Part shown: positions 50,285 to 59,602 of the stretch, in pieces
Layout of the letters: each line of letters opens with the position of its first letter
Position numbering within the stretch: position 1 is the first letter of the stretch
Source: Stutzerimonas sp. S1
GTDB lineage: Bacteria > Pseudomonadota > Gammaproteobacteria > Pseudomonadales > Pseudomonadaceae
Assembly: GCF_025966695.1 (NCBI RefSeq)
Contig: NZ_JAOEIY010000006.1
Coordinates: forward strand, 248,001-312,000
DNA length: 64,000 nt
Reading direction: 5' to 3'
Notes under the pieces: model-generated
What the model saw: the letters and a program-made list of their open reading frames with translations, nothing else
Told to the model about the DNA's origin: nothing
Database searches by the model: none
Program-made: the position numbers and the translations under genes

Positions 50285-50881
50285 ATGACTAGTCCAACCC
50301 GCACCGACAAGCATGCACTGATCCTGGCCAAGGGCGCTCAGGTGATGATCCGCCGCGGCTATCACGGCACCGGTGTGCAGGAAATCGTGCAGGCGGCAGG
50401 TGTTCCCAAGGGATCGTTCTATCACTACTTCGCCAGCAAGGAAGACTTCGCCCTGCAAGCGCTCGAGGCGCTGTATCGACCGCGCCTGGAGCGCTACCGT
50501 GCGGCGCTGAACGAAGCTGGCGGCTCTCCCCGTCAGCGCATCCTCGCCTATTACCGCGAGCTGATCGCGCATTTTTCCCGCCAGGAAAAACCCGAGTACC
50601 ACTGTTTCATCGGCAGCCTGAGTTTCGAGATGGCCGAGCTGTGTCCGCCCATTGGCCGACAGGTGCTGGCGATTCTTGCCGAGTCGCTCGAGCTGCTGGC
50701 CGGCTGCCTGGAGCAGGCGCGCCAGCAGGGTGAGATCGCTGCCGACAGCGACTGCGTCATGCTCGCCGAGTTCATCGGCAATGCCTGGGAAGGCGCACTG
50801 CTGCGCATGAAGGTCAGTGGCAGCGTCGCGCCGCTGCAATGTTTTCTTGATCAGCTGGAACTCATGCTGATTCCCCGCTGA
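50285..50881 (+). CDS. TetR-family repressor, NemR-like
   Basis: A 198-residue regulator. The HTH at about 20-65 reads GVQEIVQAAGVPKGSFYHYF, followed by an all-helical ligand domain. A Cys in KPEYHCFIGSLSFEM sits where NemR-type proteins have their reactive Cys. With the ene-reductase gene 59 bases downstream it forms a NemR/NemA-like pair, so it probably senses electrophiles such as quinones or aldehydes. The start ATG 50285 lies just after a palindrome that may be its own operator. Confidence 0.85.
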   Translation: MTSPTRTDKHALILAKGAQVMIRRGYHGTGVQEIVQAAGVPKGSFYHYFASKEDFALQALEALYRPRLERYRAALNEAGGSPRQRILAYYRELIAHFSRQEKPEYHCFIGSLSFEMAELCPPIGRQVLAILAESLELLAGCLEQARQQGEIAADSDCVMLAEFIGNAWEGALLRMKVSGSVAPLQCFLDQLELMLIPR

Positions 50882-50940
50882 ATTTTCCGCTCGGCGCCGC
50901 CGATGGCCGGCTGCCACGATAAACACAACAGGAGTGCCGC

Positions 50941-52050
50941 ATGACCGCTACCGTACACGCCTTGTTCCAGCCGTTCGAGCTGGGTTCCCTGCATCTGCCG
51001 ACCCGCGTGGTGATGGCGCCGATGACCCGTTCGTTCTCGCCCAACGGCGTGCCGCCGGCCGATGTGGTCGAGTATTACCGGCGGCGGGCGGCGTCCGGGG
51101 TGGGGCTGATCATCACCGAAGGCACCACGGTTGGGCACGCTGCCGCCAACGGCTACCCGCAGGTTCCGCGGTTCTACGGTGCCGATGCACTGGCCGGCTG
51201 GAAGCTGGTGGTCGAAGCCGTCCATGCTGCGGGCGGCAGGATCGTTCCGCAGCTGTGGCACGTCGGTAATGTGCGGCGCATCGGCACTGAGCCGGAGGCG
51301 AACGTGCCTGGTTACGGCCCCATGGAGAAACGCAAGGACGATCAGGTCGTCGTCCATGGCATGACCAAGCAGGACATCCAGGATGTCATCGCCGCCTTCG
51401 CCCAGGCCGCCCGCGATGCCCAGGCGATCGGTATGGATGGCGTGGAGATTCACGGCGCGCACGGCTACCTGATCGATCAGTTCTTCTGGGAGGGCAGCAA
51501 TCAGCGTACCGACGAGTACGGCGGCAGCCTGGCCAACCGTTCGCGTTTCGCCATCGAGCTGATCGAGGCGGTACGTGCGGCTGTAGGGCCTGATTTTCCG
51601 ATCATCTTCCGCTTCTCGCAGTGGAAGCAGCAGGACTACAGCGCGCGGCTGGTGCAGACCCCTGAGCAACTGGGTGAATTCCTCGCGCCGCTGTCGGCCG
51701 CCGGGGTGGACATCTTTCATTGCTCGACGCGGCGTTTCTGGGAGCCGGAGTTCGAGGGTTCGGAGCTGAATCTGGCTGGTTGGACGCGCCAGCTGACCGG
51801 CAAACCGACCATCACTGTCGGCAGCGTCGGGCTGGATGATGAGTTTCTGCAGTTCATGGTCAAGACCGACAAGGTGGCGCAGCCGGCGAACATCGAGGGT
51901 CTGCTGGAGCGTCTGAACAGGCAGGAGTTCGATCTGGTGGCGGTCGGGCGGGCGCTGCTGGTCGACCCGGATTGGGCGCAGAAGGTACGCGAAGGACGGA
52001 TGCAGGACATCCTGCCGTTCAGTCGCGAGGCATTGAAGACCCTCGCCTGA
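50941..52050 (+). CDS. Old Yellow Enzyme family ene-reductase
   Basis: A 369-residue FMN TIM-barrel enzyme that reduces activated C=C bonds or nitro groups with NAD(P)H. Diagnostic parts: VVMAPMTRSFSPNGVP, IVPQLWHVG, and the active-site HGAHGYLIDQFFWEGSNQRT block with the two His that hold the substrate. The short helix with MEKRKDD is unlike NemA itself, so the exact subgroup is open. GGAG sits eight bases before the ATG. Likely co-transcribed with the TetR gene. Confidence 0.9.
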   Translation: MTATVHALFQPFELGSLHLPTRVVMAPMTRSFSPNGVPPADVVEYYRRRAASGVGLIITEGTTVGHAAANGYPQVPRFYGADALAGWKLVVEAVHAAGGRIVPQLWHVGNVRRIGTEPEANVPGYGPMEKRKDDQVVVHGMTKQDIQDVIAAFAQAARDAQAIGMDGVEIHGAHGYLIDQFFWEGSNQRTDEYGGSLANRSRFAIELIEAVRAAVGPDFPIIFRFSQWKQQDYSARLVQTPEQLGEFLAPLSAAGVDIFHCSTRRFWEPEFEGSELNLAGWTRQLTGKPTITVGSVGLDDEFLQFMVKTDKVAQPANIEGLLERLNRQEFDLVAVGRALLVDPDWAQKVREGRMQDILPFSREALKTLA

Positions 52051-52067
52051 TTCGCTGGTGCCAATAG

Positions 52068-52102
52068 AAGGCCGGACCGCTCGCTGCGCTCCGGCCTTTT
52101 TT
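52068..52102 (+). terminator. terminator between ene-reductase and cysZ
   Basis: Nine-base stem AAGGCCGGA / TCCGGCCTT with a 13-base loop and six T. The A-rich left flank means it may also end cysZ transcripts from the other side. Confidence 0.88.
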
Positions 52103-52887
52103 CATTGAGGTCGATTGGGCTTCGGTTGGCTATCCGGGCGGTTGGTTGGCAGGTGGCTGCGGCCGCCTTCGCGGACCCACAGCAAGGTCGCACCGGCGAC
52201 CGCCGCGGGCATGATCAGCAGGTTGAGCACTGGCACCAGCAGTGCTGCGTAGGTCGCCGCGCCGAAACTCAGGCTCTGCCAACGGCGCTGGCGCAGCCAG
52301 CTCATCATGTCGGCCCAGCTCATCTTGTTGTTGTCCGCCGGATAGTCGATGTACTGCACGGCCATCATCCAAATGCCGAACAGCAACCATAGGGGGGCGG
52401 CGACGATGTTGAGTACCGGTATGAACGACAGAATCAGCAGGGCCAGCGCCCGCGGCGCGAAATAGGCCAGCTTGCGAGCCTCGCGGGCCAGGGTGCGCGG
52501 CAGCATCGCGAGCAGTTCGGCCCAGCTGAAGGGCGGCGCGGTATCCTCGCCACGCGCCACCACCTCGACCTTCTCCGCGAGAAAGCCGTTGAAGGGCGCG
52601 GCGATGATGTTCGCCAGCATGGTGAAGGTGAAGAACACCATCAATATGACCAGACTGACGAACAGCGGCCAGAGCAGGTATTCCAGAACGGCCAGCCACT
52701 CGGGCAGGCTCGGCATGAACGCATCGACCCAGGCACCGAACTGACTGATGGCGAAATAGATCAGGCCGGCGAACAGCAGCACGTTGACCGTCAGCGGCAG
52801 GATGACGAACAGCCGCAGACCCGGGCTAAGTACCAGCCTCAGGCCTTCACGAAGGTAATGCGGGCCGATAAGAGCGGGCATGGGCAT
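52102..52887 (-). CDS. cysZ: sulfate transporter CysZ
   Basis: A 261-residue inner-membrane protein that brings sulfate in for cysteine synthesis. It has four main hydrophobic regions and the CysZ words [39 protein letters not shown] and [24 protein letters not shown] lies seven bases before ATG 52887; the frame runs further upstream but without a site. The stop touches the downstream terminator. Confidence 0.9.
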   Translation of the reverse strand: MPMPALIGPHYLREGLRLVLSPGLRLFVILPLTVNVLLFAGLIYFAISQFGAWVDAFMPSLPEWLAVLEYLLWPLFVSLVILMVFFTFTMLANIIAAPFNGFLAEKVEVVARGEDTAPPFSWAELLAMLPRTLAREARKLAYFAPRALALLILSFIPVLNIVAAPLWLLFGIWMMAVQYIDYPADNNKMSWADMMSWLRQRRWQSLSFGAATYAALLVPVLNLLIMPAAVAGATLLWVREGGRSHLPTNRPDSQPKPNRPQ

Positions 52888-52975
52888 GGGGCGACTCCAG
52901 AACGGGAAACGGCGGGACCATACCGGCTTTGCCGGACGGGGAAAAGGCCGTGAGGGTACAGTCGATAGGCTGCGG

Positions 52976-53106
52976 CTATAGATGGGATGAGCGAGGTGAA
53001 TTTCCGTATTGGAGCGCGCATCCGTAGAGTGGCGCCATTGGTTTCCCAAGGGTCATCCACTCCTACAGCCTTCCCCTAGTGCTTTGGGATGGCCCTTTTT
53101 TCTTCT
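52976..53106 (+). ncRNA. candidate orphan small RNA
   Basis: A CTATAGA box at 52976-52982 (resembling a sigma-S type -10) is followed about 60-120 bases later by a strong terminator: AAGGGTCATCC (53048-53058) pairs over 11 positions with GGATGGCCCTT (53087-53097) and runs into six T. The expected transcript is about 115 nt, starts near 52989, has no ORF and ends before the convergent HopJ gene. No + strand gene feeds this terminator, since ene-reductase has its own. It could be a member of the rpoS-linked RgsA/P16 RNA of Pseudomonas; I cannot verify this. Confidence 0.6.
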
Positions 53107-53131
53107 CGGCGGAGAGCTGCTGACCCGCCGA

Positions 53132-53466
53132 TCATCGACGGCGGAGCGGCTGCTGGTCGAAACGTATACCCGGCAGGCCGGTTTCCATCAGCGCCCGGAT
53201 GTTGCGATGGTCGGAGCCGGTCGGCGAGGCCAGCACCGCCTGGTAGTGCTCGCCGAAGGCCAGCAGCGCTTCCTCGGTGGAGAAGCCTTCCAGCAGCGCC
53301 AGGCCCAAGGTCTTGCAGGAGCCTTCGTTCTCTCCGGCGGCGTTTTCCACACTGCCGTTCATGAAGCGGCTCGGCTGATAGTCGTAGTGAGCCGCGATGA
53401 AAGCGAGCGTGTCGCTGAACGGATGGTTGCGGTTGCGCAGGCTGGCGCGGAAATCCTTGAGGCTGC

Positions 53467-53470
<4 letters not shown>
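53132..53470 (-). CDS. HopJ-type protein
   Basis: A 112-residue protein of the HopJ family: SSLKDFRASLRNRNHPFSDT, HYDYQPSRFMNGSVENAAGE, SCKTLGLALLEGF and SDHRNIRALMETGLPGI. The family is named after a type III effector of P. syringae but most members, as here, sit in non-pathogens without a type III system and are likely housekeeping. It starts with an ATGA overlap on the DUF1244 gene, so the two are translated together. Confidence 0.85.
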
Positions 53471-53760
<290 letters not shown>

Positions 53761-53880
53761 GTGTGCGTCTCGGCGTTGGCTGAGGTGGGCCGGATCATAA
53801 CCTTGGCATTCGGCAGCGGCCAGTCTCGCCGGCGACCGATCGGTGGGACCTTCGTCGGCTCGCCGGACATGCCAGCGTCA

Positions 53881-54255
53881 TCAGTCGCGATGAGCCGCCA
53901 GGGTGATCGACACCGACTCGGCGAAACGCAGCGCATGGGGCTTGTCGACCTCCACCTCGGCATAGCGCACCTGCGGATGCTGCATGACCAGATCGAGAAT
54001 CTCCTGGGTGAGGCGCTCCAGCAGGGCGAAGCGGTTGTCCTCGACGTGGCGGATGATTGCCTTGGTGATGGTGCGGTAGTTCAGGGCGTGGTCGATGACG
54101 TTATCGCGCACCGCATCAGCGGCGGGGTAGAGCATGGTGAGGTTGATCAGCACGTCCTGCTTGTTGAGGATTTCCTCTTCCTTGATGCCGATGAAGGTGC
54201 GCAGGCGCAGGTCCTTGACGCGGATGCGCGCCATCGAGGGTTCCAGTCTTGGCAT
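53881..54255 (-). CDS. folX: dihydroneopterin triphosphate 2'-epimerase FolX
   Basis: A 124-residue enzyme of the FolB/FolX fold making dihydromonapterin triphosphate. Features: [18 protein letters not shown], the catalytic-type [20 protein letters not shown] and the end [16 protein letters not shown]. The N-terminus and length favour FolX over dihydroneopterin aldolase FolB, and folM directly upstream supports it. AAGGAG five bases before ATG 54255 decides the start. Confidence 0.85.
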   Translation of the reverse strand: MPRLEPSMARIRVKDLRLRTFIGIKEEEILNKQDVLINLTMLYPAADAVRDNVIDHALNYRTITKAIIRHVEDNRFALLERLTQEILDLVMQHPQVRYAEVEVDKPHALRFAESVSITLAAHRD

Positions 54256-54274
54256 GTCGTCTCCTTGTCGTGAG

Positions 54275-54985
54275 TCAGATCAGGTGGCGGCCGCCGTTCA
54301 CCGTGAGGATGGTGCCGGTGACATAGGGGTTGTCGAGCAGATATCGCAGGCTCCGGTAGATCACCTCCGGCCCCGGTTCGATGCCCAGCGCCGATTTGGC
54401 CAGCGCCTTGCGCCGGTAATCCTCATCATCGTCAGGATTGAACTGAATCAGCGCCGGGGCGATGCCGTTGACCTTGATCGCCGGTGCGAGGCTCGCCGCG
54501 AAGGACAGGGTAAGGTTGTCCAGCCCGGCCTTGCTGGCAGCGTAGGCGATGTGCTTCTTGCTGCCGCGGCGGGTGACGTCGTCGCCGATATGCACAATGT
54601 CGGCGGCCCCGCCGTGGCGCAGCAGCTCGGCGCAATGCAGGTTGATCAGGTAGGGCGCAAGCATGTGCACATTGAACATGCGCTGGAACAGTTCGGTTTC
54701 CTGGCCAGGCGTTTCGCTGTGCCATTCGGAGGCGTTGTGCACGATGGCACGCAAGCCGCCAGTATGCGCCTTGAGGGTGTCGATGAAGCCCAGGATGCCG
54801 GCTGCGTTAGCAAAATCGGCGGCCAGTGTGGTGGCTCCACGACTGCGCAGGTGGGCCACCCCTTCGCGCTCGCTGCGGTAGCTGATGATGACTGGGTAGC
54901 CATCGTCGAGCAGGCGTTCGGCGCAATACAGGCCGATCCGCTGGCTGGCACCGGTAATCAAGATGGGGAGCGGGTGCTGGTTCAT
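54275..54985 (-). CDS. folM: dihydromonapterin reductase FolM
   Basis: A 236-residue SDR that reduces dihydromonapterin to tetrahydromonapterin, the cofactor of phenylalanine hydroxylase in pseudomonads. The N-terminal loop is [20 protein letters not shown], Tyr-Lys are in [13 protein letters not shown], and the end [15 protein letters not shown] fits. GAGG precedes the ATG at 54985. It is 20 bases upstream of folX in the same operon. A folE gene, which I recall between these two in P. aeruginosa, is absent here. Confidence 0.88.
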   Translation of the reverse strand: MNQHPLPILITGASQRIGLYCAERLLDDGYPVIISYRSEREGVAHLRSRGATTLAADFANAAGILGFIDTLKAHTGGLRAIVHNASEWHSETPGQETELFQRMFNVHMLAPYLINLHCAELLRHGGAADIVHIGDDVTRRGSKKHIAYAASKAGLDNLTLSFAASLAPAIKVNGIAPALIQFNPDDDEDYRRKALAKSALGIEPGPEVIYRSLRYLLDNPYVTGTILTVNGGRHLI

Positions 54986-55048
54986 CGTGCGCCTCGAGCC
55001 GTCGAGCGCTGATGTCATGCTTGTTGCGGGCAGCGCTGGCCGGCCAGC

Positions 55049-55672
55049 TTACACCAGATCGGCGGGCGACTCGGCCTGCGCTTCGGGATGCAGGCGCTTG
55101 TGCTGACGGTAGAGGAAGCTGCGGATGCGCTCGGCATCCTTTTCACCGCTGAACTCGACCTCATAGGCTGCCACCCCGTTCTTCACTTCGCGTACCCGGT
55201 GCGCATCGATCTCGAGGGGGGCGTCGTCCGGCAAGGCCAGACGCAAGTGGAAATGCTTGGGTACCCGTGCGTTACCGGCATCCACCAGCAAACCGTGAGA
55301 CGACAGCTCGCGTACGCGCAGCGGGCTCTTGCCACCGTCGCTCTTCAGCAACGATAACGGCTGCTCCAGCTGCAGTCGCCAGGCGCGGGTGATGGGGCCG
55401 CGCTCGAAGATTACGGGCGGAGCGAGATGCAGGTGCAGGCTGTGGAACTCGTCTTCTTTCAGCTGGACCGGGAAGGACAGGCGGAAGTCAGCGGTTTTCG
55501 CTTCCAGTGACAGTTCGGCATGCGTCGCCAGCTCCAGCAGCAGCTCGTTGGATTGCGGGCCGCCATCGAGGTGAAAGCCGGAAGCGCGCTCGCCCGTGCC
55601 GCTGGCGGCGCGGGTCATGAGTTTGTTGATGAATGCCAGCTCATCGCTGGTCAGCACGGTCCGTTCGGCCAT
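55049..55672 (-). CDS. PilZ-domain protein
   Basis: A 207-residue protein with a beta-rich N-terminal part (about 1-100, flagellar-brake YcgR-like) and a C-terminal PilZ domain about 105-195. The RVRELSSHGLLVDA segment gives the second half of the PilZ motif (D/NxSxxG-like, here ELSSHG), and R-rich residues before it could be the RxxxR part (FERGPITRAWRLQ). Likely a c-di-GMP receptor or adaptor. GAGG precedes the ATG. Confidence 0.75.
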   Translation of the reverse strand: MAERTVLTSDELAFINKLMTRAASGTGERASGFHLDGGPQSNELLLELATHAELSLEAKTADFRLSFPVQLKEDEFHSLHLHLAPPVIFERGPITRAWRLQLEQPLSLLKSDGGKSPLRVRELSSHGLLVDAGNARVPKHFHLRLALPDDAPLEIDAHRVREVKNGVAAYEVEFSGEKDAERIRSFLYRQHKRLHPEAQAESPADLV

Positions 55673-55904
55673 TCGAGCATCCTCGGGGCGACGACTCGGG
55701 TGTCGTCGACGACCGGACCACGCGACGTTGCCGCGGTTCGGTTTACTGCGCGCTATGATCGCAGCGCGCGAAAATAGTTCAGTTCAGTGCGTCAAGCTTT
55801 GCAAACGAGCGCTGCGCCAAAAGCCGATGCCGGTCACATGTCACGCAATGGCGAGACCGCCTTGCGGCATAATGCGCGGCTTCAAACTGTGCAGAGGTTC
55901 CTTC

Positions 55905-56357
55905 ATGAAAGTCGCCATTCTCTCCGGTAGCGTCTATGGCAATGCCGAGGACGTTGCCCGTCATGCCGAGCAGCAACTCAAGGCCGCCGGTCACGACGCC
56001 TGGCACGACCCTCGCGCACAGCTGGCGCAGATCCTCGAGTTCGCGCCCGAGGCGCTGCTGGTGGTCACCTCCACGACCGGCATGGGCGAGCTGCCCGACA
56101 GTTTCATTCCCCTGTACTCGGCGATTCGCGAGCAGTTTCCGGCCTGGCACGGCCTGCCAGGTGGCGTCATCGCGCTGGGCGACGCCAGCTATGGCGACAC
56201 CTACTGCGGCGGCGGCGAGCTGGTGCGCGAGCTGTTCGCCGAACTCGGTGTGCGCGAAATGCAGGAGATGCTGCGCCTCGACGCCAGCGAGACCGTGACG
56301 CCGGCAAGCGATGCCGAGCCCTGGCTGGCGCGGTTCGCCGAGGCTCTGCGCGGCTGA
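55905..56357 (+). CDS. flavodoxin (MioC-type)
   Basis: A 150-residue FMN protein for low-potential electron transfer. The phosphate loop is LSGSVYGNAEDVA at residues 6-18 and the isoalloxazine-binding region is TSTTGMGELPDSF and LGDASYGDTYCGGG. The 150-residue length without a long-chain insertion and the MioC-like words suit a short flavodoxin. ATG 55905 gives the first strand MKVAILSGS. Confidence 0.88.
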   Translation: MKVAILSGSVYGNAEDVARHAEQQLKAAGHDAWHDPRAQLAQILEFAPEALLVVTSTTGMGELPDSFIPLYSAIREQFPAWHGLPGGVIALGDASYGDTYCGGGELVRELFAELGVREMQEMLRLDASETVTPASDAEPWLARFAEALRG

Positions 56358-56458
56358 AGGTGACTCGCTCGGCCAGCAGGCTGGCTGCCCGGGCGACTTC
56401 CGCGCGACTAGCAGGCAGCTAGAATCGTGGCACTACAACGACAACAAGAGGTGCCGCC

Positions 56459-57235
56459 ATGTCCGCTTTCTCCGCTCCAGTCTCCGTGGAAAACCAAGTC
56501 AGCGCTGCCGAGTGGCAGACCCGCGTCGACCTCGCCGCGTGCTATCGGCTGGTTGCGCTGTATGGCTGGGACGATCTGATCTTCACCCATATCTCGGCGA
56601 GGATTCCCGACACCGAGCATTTCCTGATCAACCCTTATGGACTGATGTTCCACGAGATCACCGCGTCCAGCCTGGTGAAGATCGACCTGAACGGCAACAA
56701 GCTGATGGACAGCGCCTACGACATCAATCCGGCCGGCTACACCATCCACAGTGCGGTACACGAAGTGCGGCACGATGTGGCCTGCGTGCTGCACACTCAT
56801 ACCGCTGCTGGCGTCGCGGTCTCGGCGCAGCGCCAGGGTGTGCTACCGATCAGTCAGCAGTCGCTGTTCGTGCTGTCCAGTCTGGCCACTCACGGTTACG
56901 AAGGCGTAGCGCTACAACGCGAGGAAAAGGCCCGTCTGCAGAGCGATCTCGGCGAGAACAGCTTCATGCTCCTGCACAACCATGGCCTGCTCACCTGCGC
57001 TGGCAGCATCGCCGACACCTTCCTGATGATGTTCACCTTCCAGCGCGCGTGCGAGATCCAGGTCATGGCGCAGGCAGGTGGCGCCGAACTGATCTCGATC
57101 CCGGCACCGATCCTCGCCGGCGCCAAGGCCATGGCGGCGGCCGTGACCCGTTCAAAAATGGGTATGGGTGGTGCGTTGGCCTGGCCGGCCTTGCTGCGCA
57201 CGCTGGATGCGCAGAATCCCGGCTACGCCAGCTGA
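56459..57235 (+). CDS. class II aldolase/adducin family protein
   Basis: A 258-residue zinc-dependent protein. The fold's His ligands are in VLHTHTAAGVA and LLHNHGLLTCAG and the catalytic-type region is DDLIFTHISARIP. The family includes fuculose and ribulose phosphate aldolases and many uncharacterised members of the YgbL/adducin-head group. No sugar genes are nearby, so the substrate is open. The start follows GAGGTGCC. Confidence 0.85.
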   Translation: MSAFSAPVSVENQVSAAEWQTRVDLAACYRLVALYGWDDLIFTHISARIPDTEHFLINPYGLMFHEITASSLVKIDLNGNKLMDSAYDINPAGYTIHSAVHEVRHDVACVLHTHTAAGVAVSAQRQGVLPISQQSLFVLSSLATHGYEGVALQREEKARLQSDLGENSFMLLHNHGLLTCAGSIADTFLMMFTFQRACEIQVMAQAGGAELISIPAPILAGAKAMAAAVTRSKMGMGGALAWPALLRTLDAQNPGYAS

Positions 57236-57272
57236 GCCGGGGCGCCGCGGGCCCGGCTCGATTCCGTCGCGT

Positions 57273-57848
57273 TCAGGCCCCGGCGTGGCTGGCGAAAGCG
57301 CACAGTTGCGGATAGAAGGCGCGGAAGTCTTCATGGAGCGGCTGATATAGCCGCTCCAGCTCCGCCAGGCCGCCGGCCAGGCCCTCCGGGCGGCTGAGCC
57401 GCCGGCTCATGCTGGCCAGCACCTGTTCCAGTACGGCGAATTCGCGGTAACTGCCCAGCCAGTCCTGCTCCGCCATGCGCGGTGCGATCAGGGCCAGTTT
57501 GCCGGGAAGTTGCGGCTCATTCTGCAGGGCGCGATAGACCCGCAGGGTGAAATCCTCGAGCGGTTCGGTCGAGTAATCCCGCCAGTTGGCGGCCAGGCAA
57601 TGGTCGAAGAACAGATCCAGCAGAATGCCGGCGTAGCGCCGCCGTTCGCTGGGAAAGCGCGCCTTGGCCTGGAGTACCAAGGGGTGACTATCGGTAAAGG
57701 CGTCGATTTGCCGATGCAGGCGAATCCCGGCCTCGACCTGCAGCGGCCAGCGACCCTGCAGCGGGCCTTTGACGAAGTCGCCGTAGAGGCTGCCGAGCAT
57801 GTCGGCCGGTTGGCGGCCGCCGAGATGCAGATGTGCGAGATAGTTCAT
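57273..57848 (-). CDS. acpH: acyl carrier protein phosphodiesterase AcpH
   Basis: A 191-residue enzyme removing the phosphopantetheine arm from ACP. It begins MNYLAHLHLGG and keeps MLGSLYGDFVKGPL, the IRLHRQIDAFTDSHP metal-site block and LLDLFFDHCLAANW, as in E. coli AcpH. Ribosome site is weak. It is followed on the same strand, with 56 bases before it, by the olsBA genes upstream. Confidence 0.9.
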   Translation of the reverse strand: MNYLAHLHLGGRQPADMLGSLYGDFVKGPLQGRWPLQVEAGIRLHRQIDAFTDSHPLVLQAKARFPSERRRYAGILLDLFFDHCLAANWRDYSTEPLEDFTLRVYRALQNEPQLPGKLALIAPRMAEQDWLGSYREFAVLEQVLASMSRRLSRPEGLAGGLAELERLYQPLHEDFRAFYPQLCAFASHAGA

Positions 57849-57904
57849 CGGCTGAGCTTACCCCAGATACCCGGCAGCCCCCCAGAGTCGCAGCGTATGA
57901 GTGT

Positions 57905-58675
57905 TCAGGCCGCCTGATCGAGCTCCGCGGCAGCGCCGAACAGCGCCCGGACGATGGCGTCCTGGGCTTCGCTCGCCAGTTCGCGCGGGCGCATGTTCTC
58001 GCTGCGGATCGGCTGTAGCAGCTGGATCTTTACCTCGGCCAGATCACCGGCCAGCAGCCTGCGCAGATGCGACAGCAGATCGTCGTCACCGACGAAAGGC
58101 GCGAGGGGATCGGGCTCGCCGTCACGCAGGTAGCGAATGGCGACCGGCTGAATCGCGCAGCCGGACTCCACGGCGCAGGCGAACAGCCGGGAGTGGAACG
58201 TGCGCAGGGTATTCCCGGCAGTCGAGGTCCCTTCCGGAAAGATCAGCAAATGGCGACCATCCCGCAGGTGGCTGGCTAGCTCGCGGTTCACCTGCGCGGT
58301 ATCGCCGGCGCCCCGGCGAATGAAGAGCGTGCCGGCCTGATGGGCGAGCCAGCCCAGCACCGCCCACTGGCGCACTTCCGCCTTGGCCAGGAACGACATC
58401 GGTAGCAGCGCACCGAGCAGTGGAATGTCGCTCCAGGAGATGTGGTTGGCGACCCACAGCATCGGCTCGCCAGGGCACTCACCGATCACGCGTACCTGCA
58501 GCGGCAGGGCGTTTGCCAGTCGGGCAAGAAACCATTGCGTCAGACGCTGCTTGCGTTCCATCGATGTGACCACACCGATCCGGCTGCCCAGCTCGATGGC
58601 GGCGGCGAGCAATACGCCGAGCAAGACCACCGCCCCGATGCGCAGCAGGCGCAGGTACAGGCGTAAGCGCCGCAT
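57905..58675 (-). CDS. olsA: lyso-ornithine lipid O-acyltransferase OlsA
   Basis: A 256-residue inner-membrane acyltransferase that adds the second fatty acid to lyso-ornithine lipid. One N-terminal hydrophobic helix, then ANHISWSDIP (HX4D), GTLFIRRGAG and FPEGTSTAGN. It overlaps the olsB stop by one base (TGATG), which together with the partner makes OlsA the best call; as a PlsC homologue it could also act on lysophosphatidic acid. Confidence 0.88.
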   Translation of the reverse strand: MRRLRLYLRLLRIGAVVLLGVLLAAAIELGSRIGVVTSMERKQRLTQWFLARLANALPLQVRVIGECPGEPMLWVANHISWSDIPLLGALLPMSFLAKAEVRQWAVLGWLAHQAGTLFIRRGAGDTAQVNRELASHLRDGRHLLIFPEGTSTAGNTLRTFHSRLFACAVESGCAIQPVAIRYLRDGEPDPLAPFVGDDDLLSHLRRLLAGDLAEVKIQLLQPIRSENMRPRELASEAQDAIVRALFGAAAELDQAA

Positions 58676-59421
58676 CACACCGCTGCCTTGAAGTGACGCG
58701 CATAGCGCGGGCAGAGTTCGTCGCGCTTGAGCAGGATGAATACGTCGGCTACCTGGAAGTCCGGGTCCCAGCATGGCTCGCCGCAGATTTTCGCACCCAG
58801 GCGCATGTACGCCTTGAGCAGGGGCGGCAGCTGCGCGGTGACGTTCGGCGCCAGCTCCTGCTGCGGTAACGGCGTCTTCGGCTCGGCACGCAGCAGTTCG
58901 GTGCTCAGATGCGCTTCGCGTAGCCGCTGCATGATGGCCTGCGCCTGCACGCCGCCGTCGCGCATGGGAATGCTGGCGCAGCCCATCAGGTAGCGGTAGC
59001 CACCCTGGTTGAGGATTTCCGCGAGTTCGCCCCAGAGCACGGCGATGGTTGCGCCGTTGCGGTAGGCCGGATCGACACAGGTGCGGCCGATCTCCAGCAG
59101 CGGCTCGTTCAGGGCCGTCAGGCCGTGCAGGCTGAATTCCTGTTCGCTGTAGAAGTGGCCGATGCGGCGGGCGGTCAGGTGGTCCAGCAGGCGCGTGGTG
59201 GCAACCAGCGCGCCGCTGCTCAGATCGCGCACGCCGATGTGGCTGCAGTGGGCGTCGTAGTCATCCATGTCCAGACCGAACTCCGCACCTTGCAGGCATG
59301 CGTCGAATTCGCTGCTGAACACGCGATAGCGCAGGGCCTGAGCTTCGCGCAGGGCCGCTGCGCCGACCAGGCGCTCGGCTTGCAGTTGGCGGGTGCTGCG
59401 TGGGTGATCGATGGCATTCAT
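58675..59421 (-). CDS. olsB: L-ornithine N-alpha-acyltransferase OlsB
   Basis: A 248-residue enzyme that acylates ornithine from 3-hydroxyacyl-ACP, the first step of ornithine lipid synthesis. The words [51 protein letters not shown] and [20 protein letters not shown] are those of OlsB. AGGAG lies eight bases before the ATG. Ornithine lipids replace phospholipids under phosphate limitation; no Pho box was recognised upstream. Confidence 0.9.
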   Translation of the reverse strand: MNAIDHPRSTRQLQAERLVGAAALREAQALRYRVFSSEFDACLQGAEFGLDMDDYDAHCSHIGVRDLSSGALVATTRLLDHLTARRIGHFYSEQEFSLHGLTALNEPLLEIGRTCVDPAYRNGATIAVLWGELAEILNQGGYRYLMGCASIPMRDGGVQAQAIMQRLREAHLSTELLRAEPKTPLPQQELAPNVTAQLPPLLKAYMRLGAKICGEPCWDPDFQVADVFILLKRDELCPRYARHFKAAV

Positions 59422-59602
59422 GCGGTCTACTCCTGTTCCGCCCCTGGCGGTGGCGGGTTGGCAATCGGCGGCGCCTGCTTGTTATGGTTGCGCTCGGTCG
59501 TTCAGGTGGCCGGCTCAGGCTAGGTAGCAGCCGTGTCACGGCTGTGACGGATCGGTGATGGTTGGGTGACGGCCCGCAAACGGAGGGATTTTGGAGAGAT
59601 CG

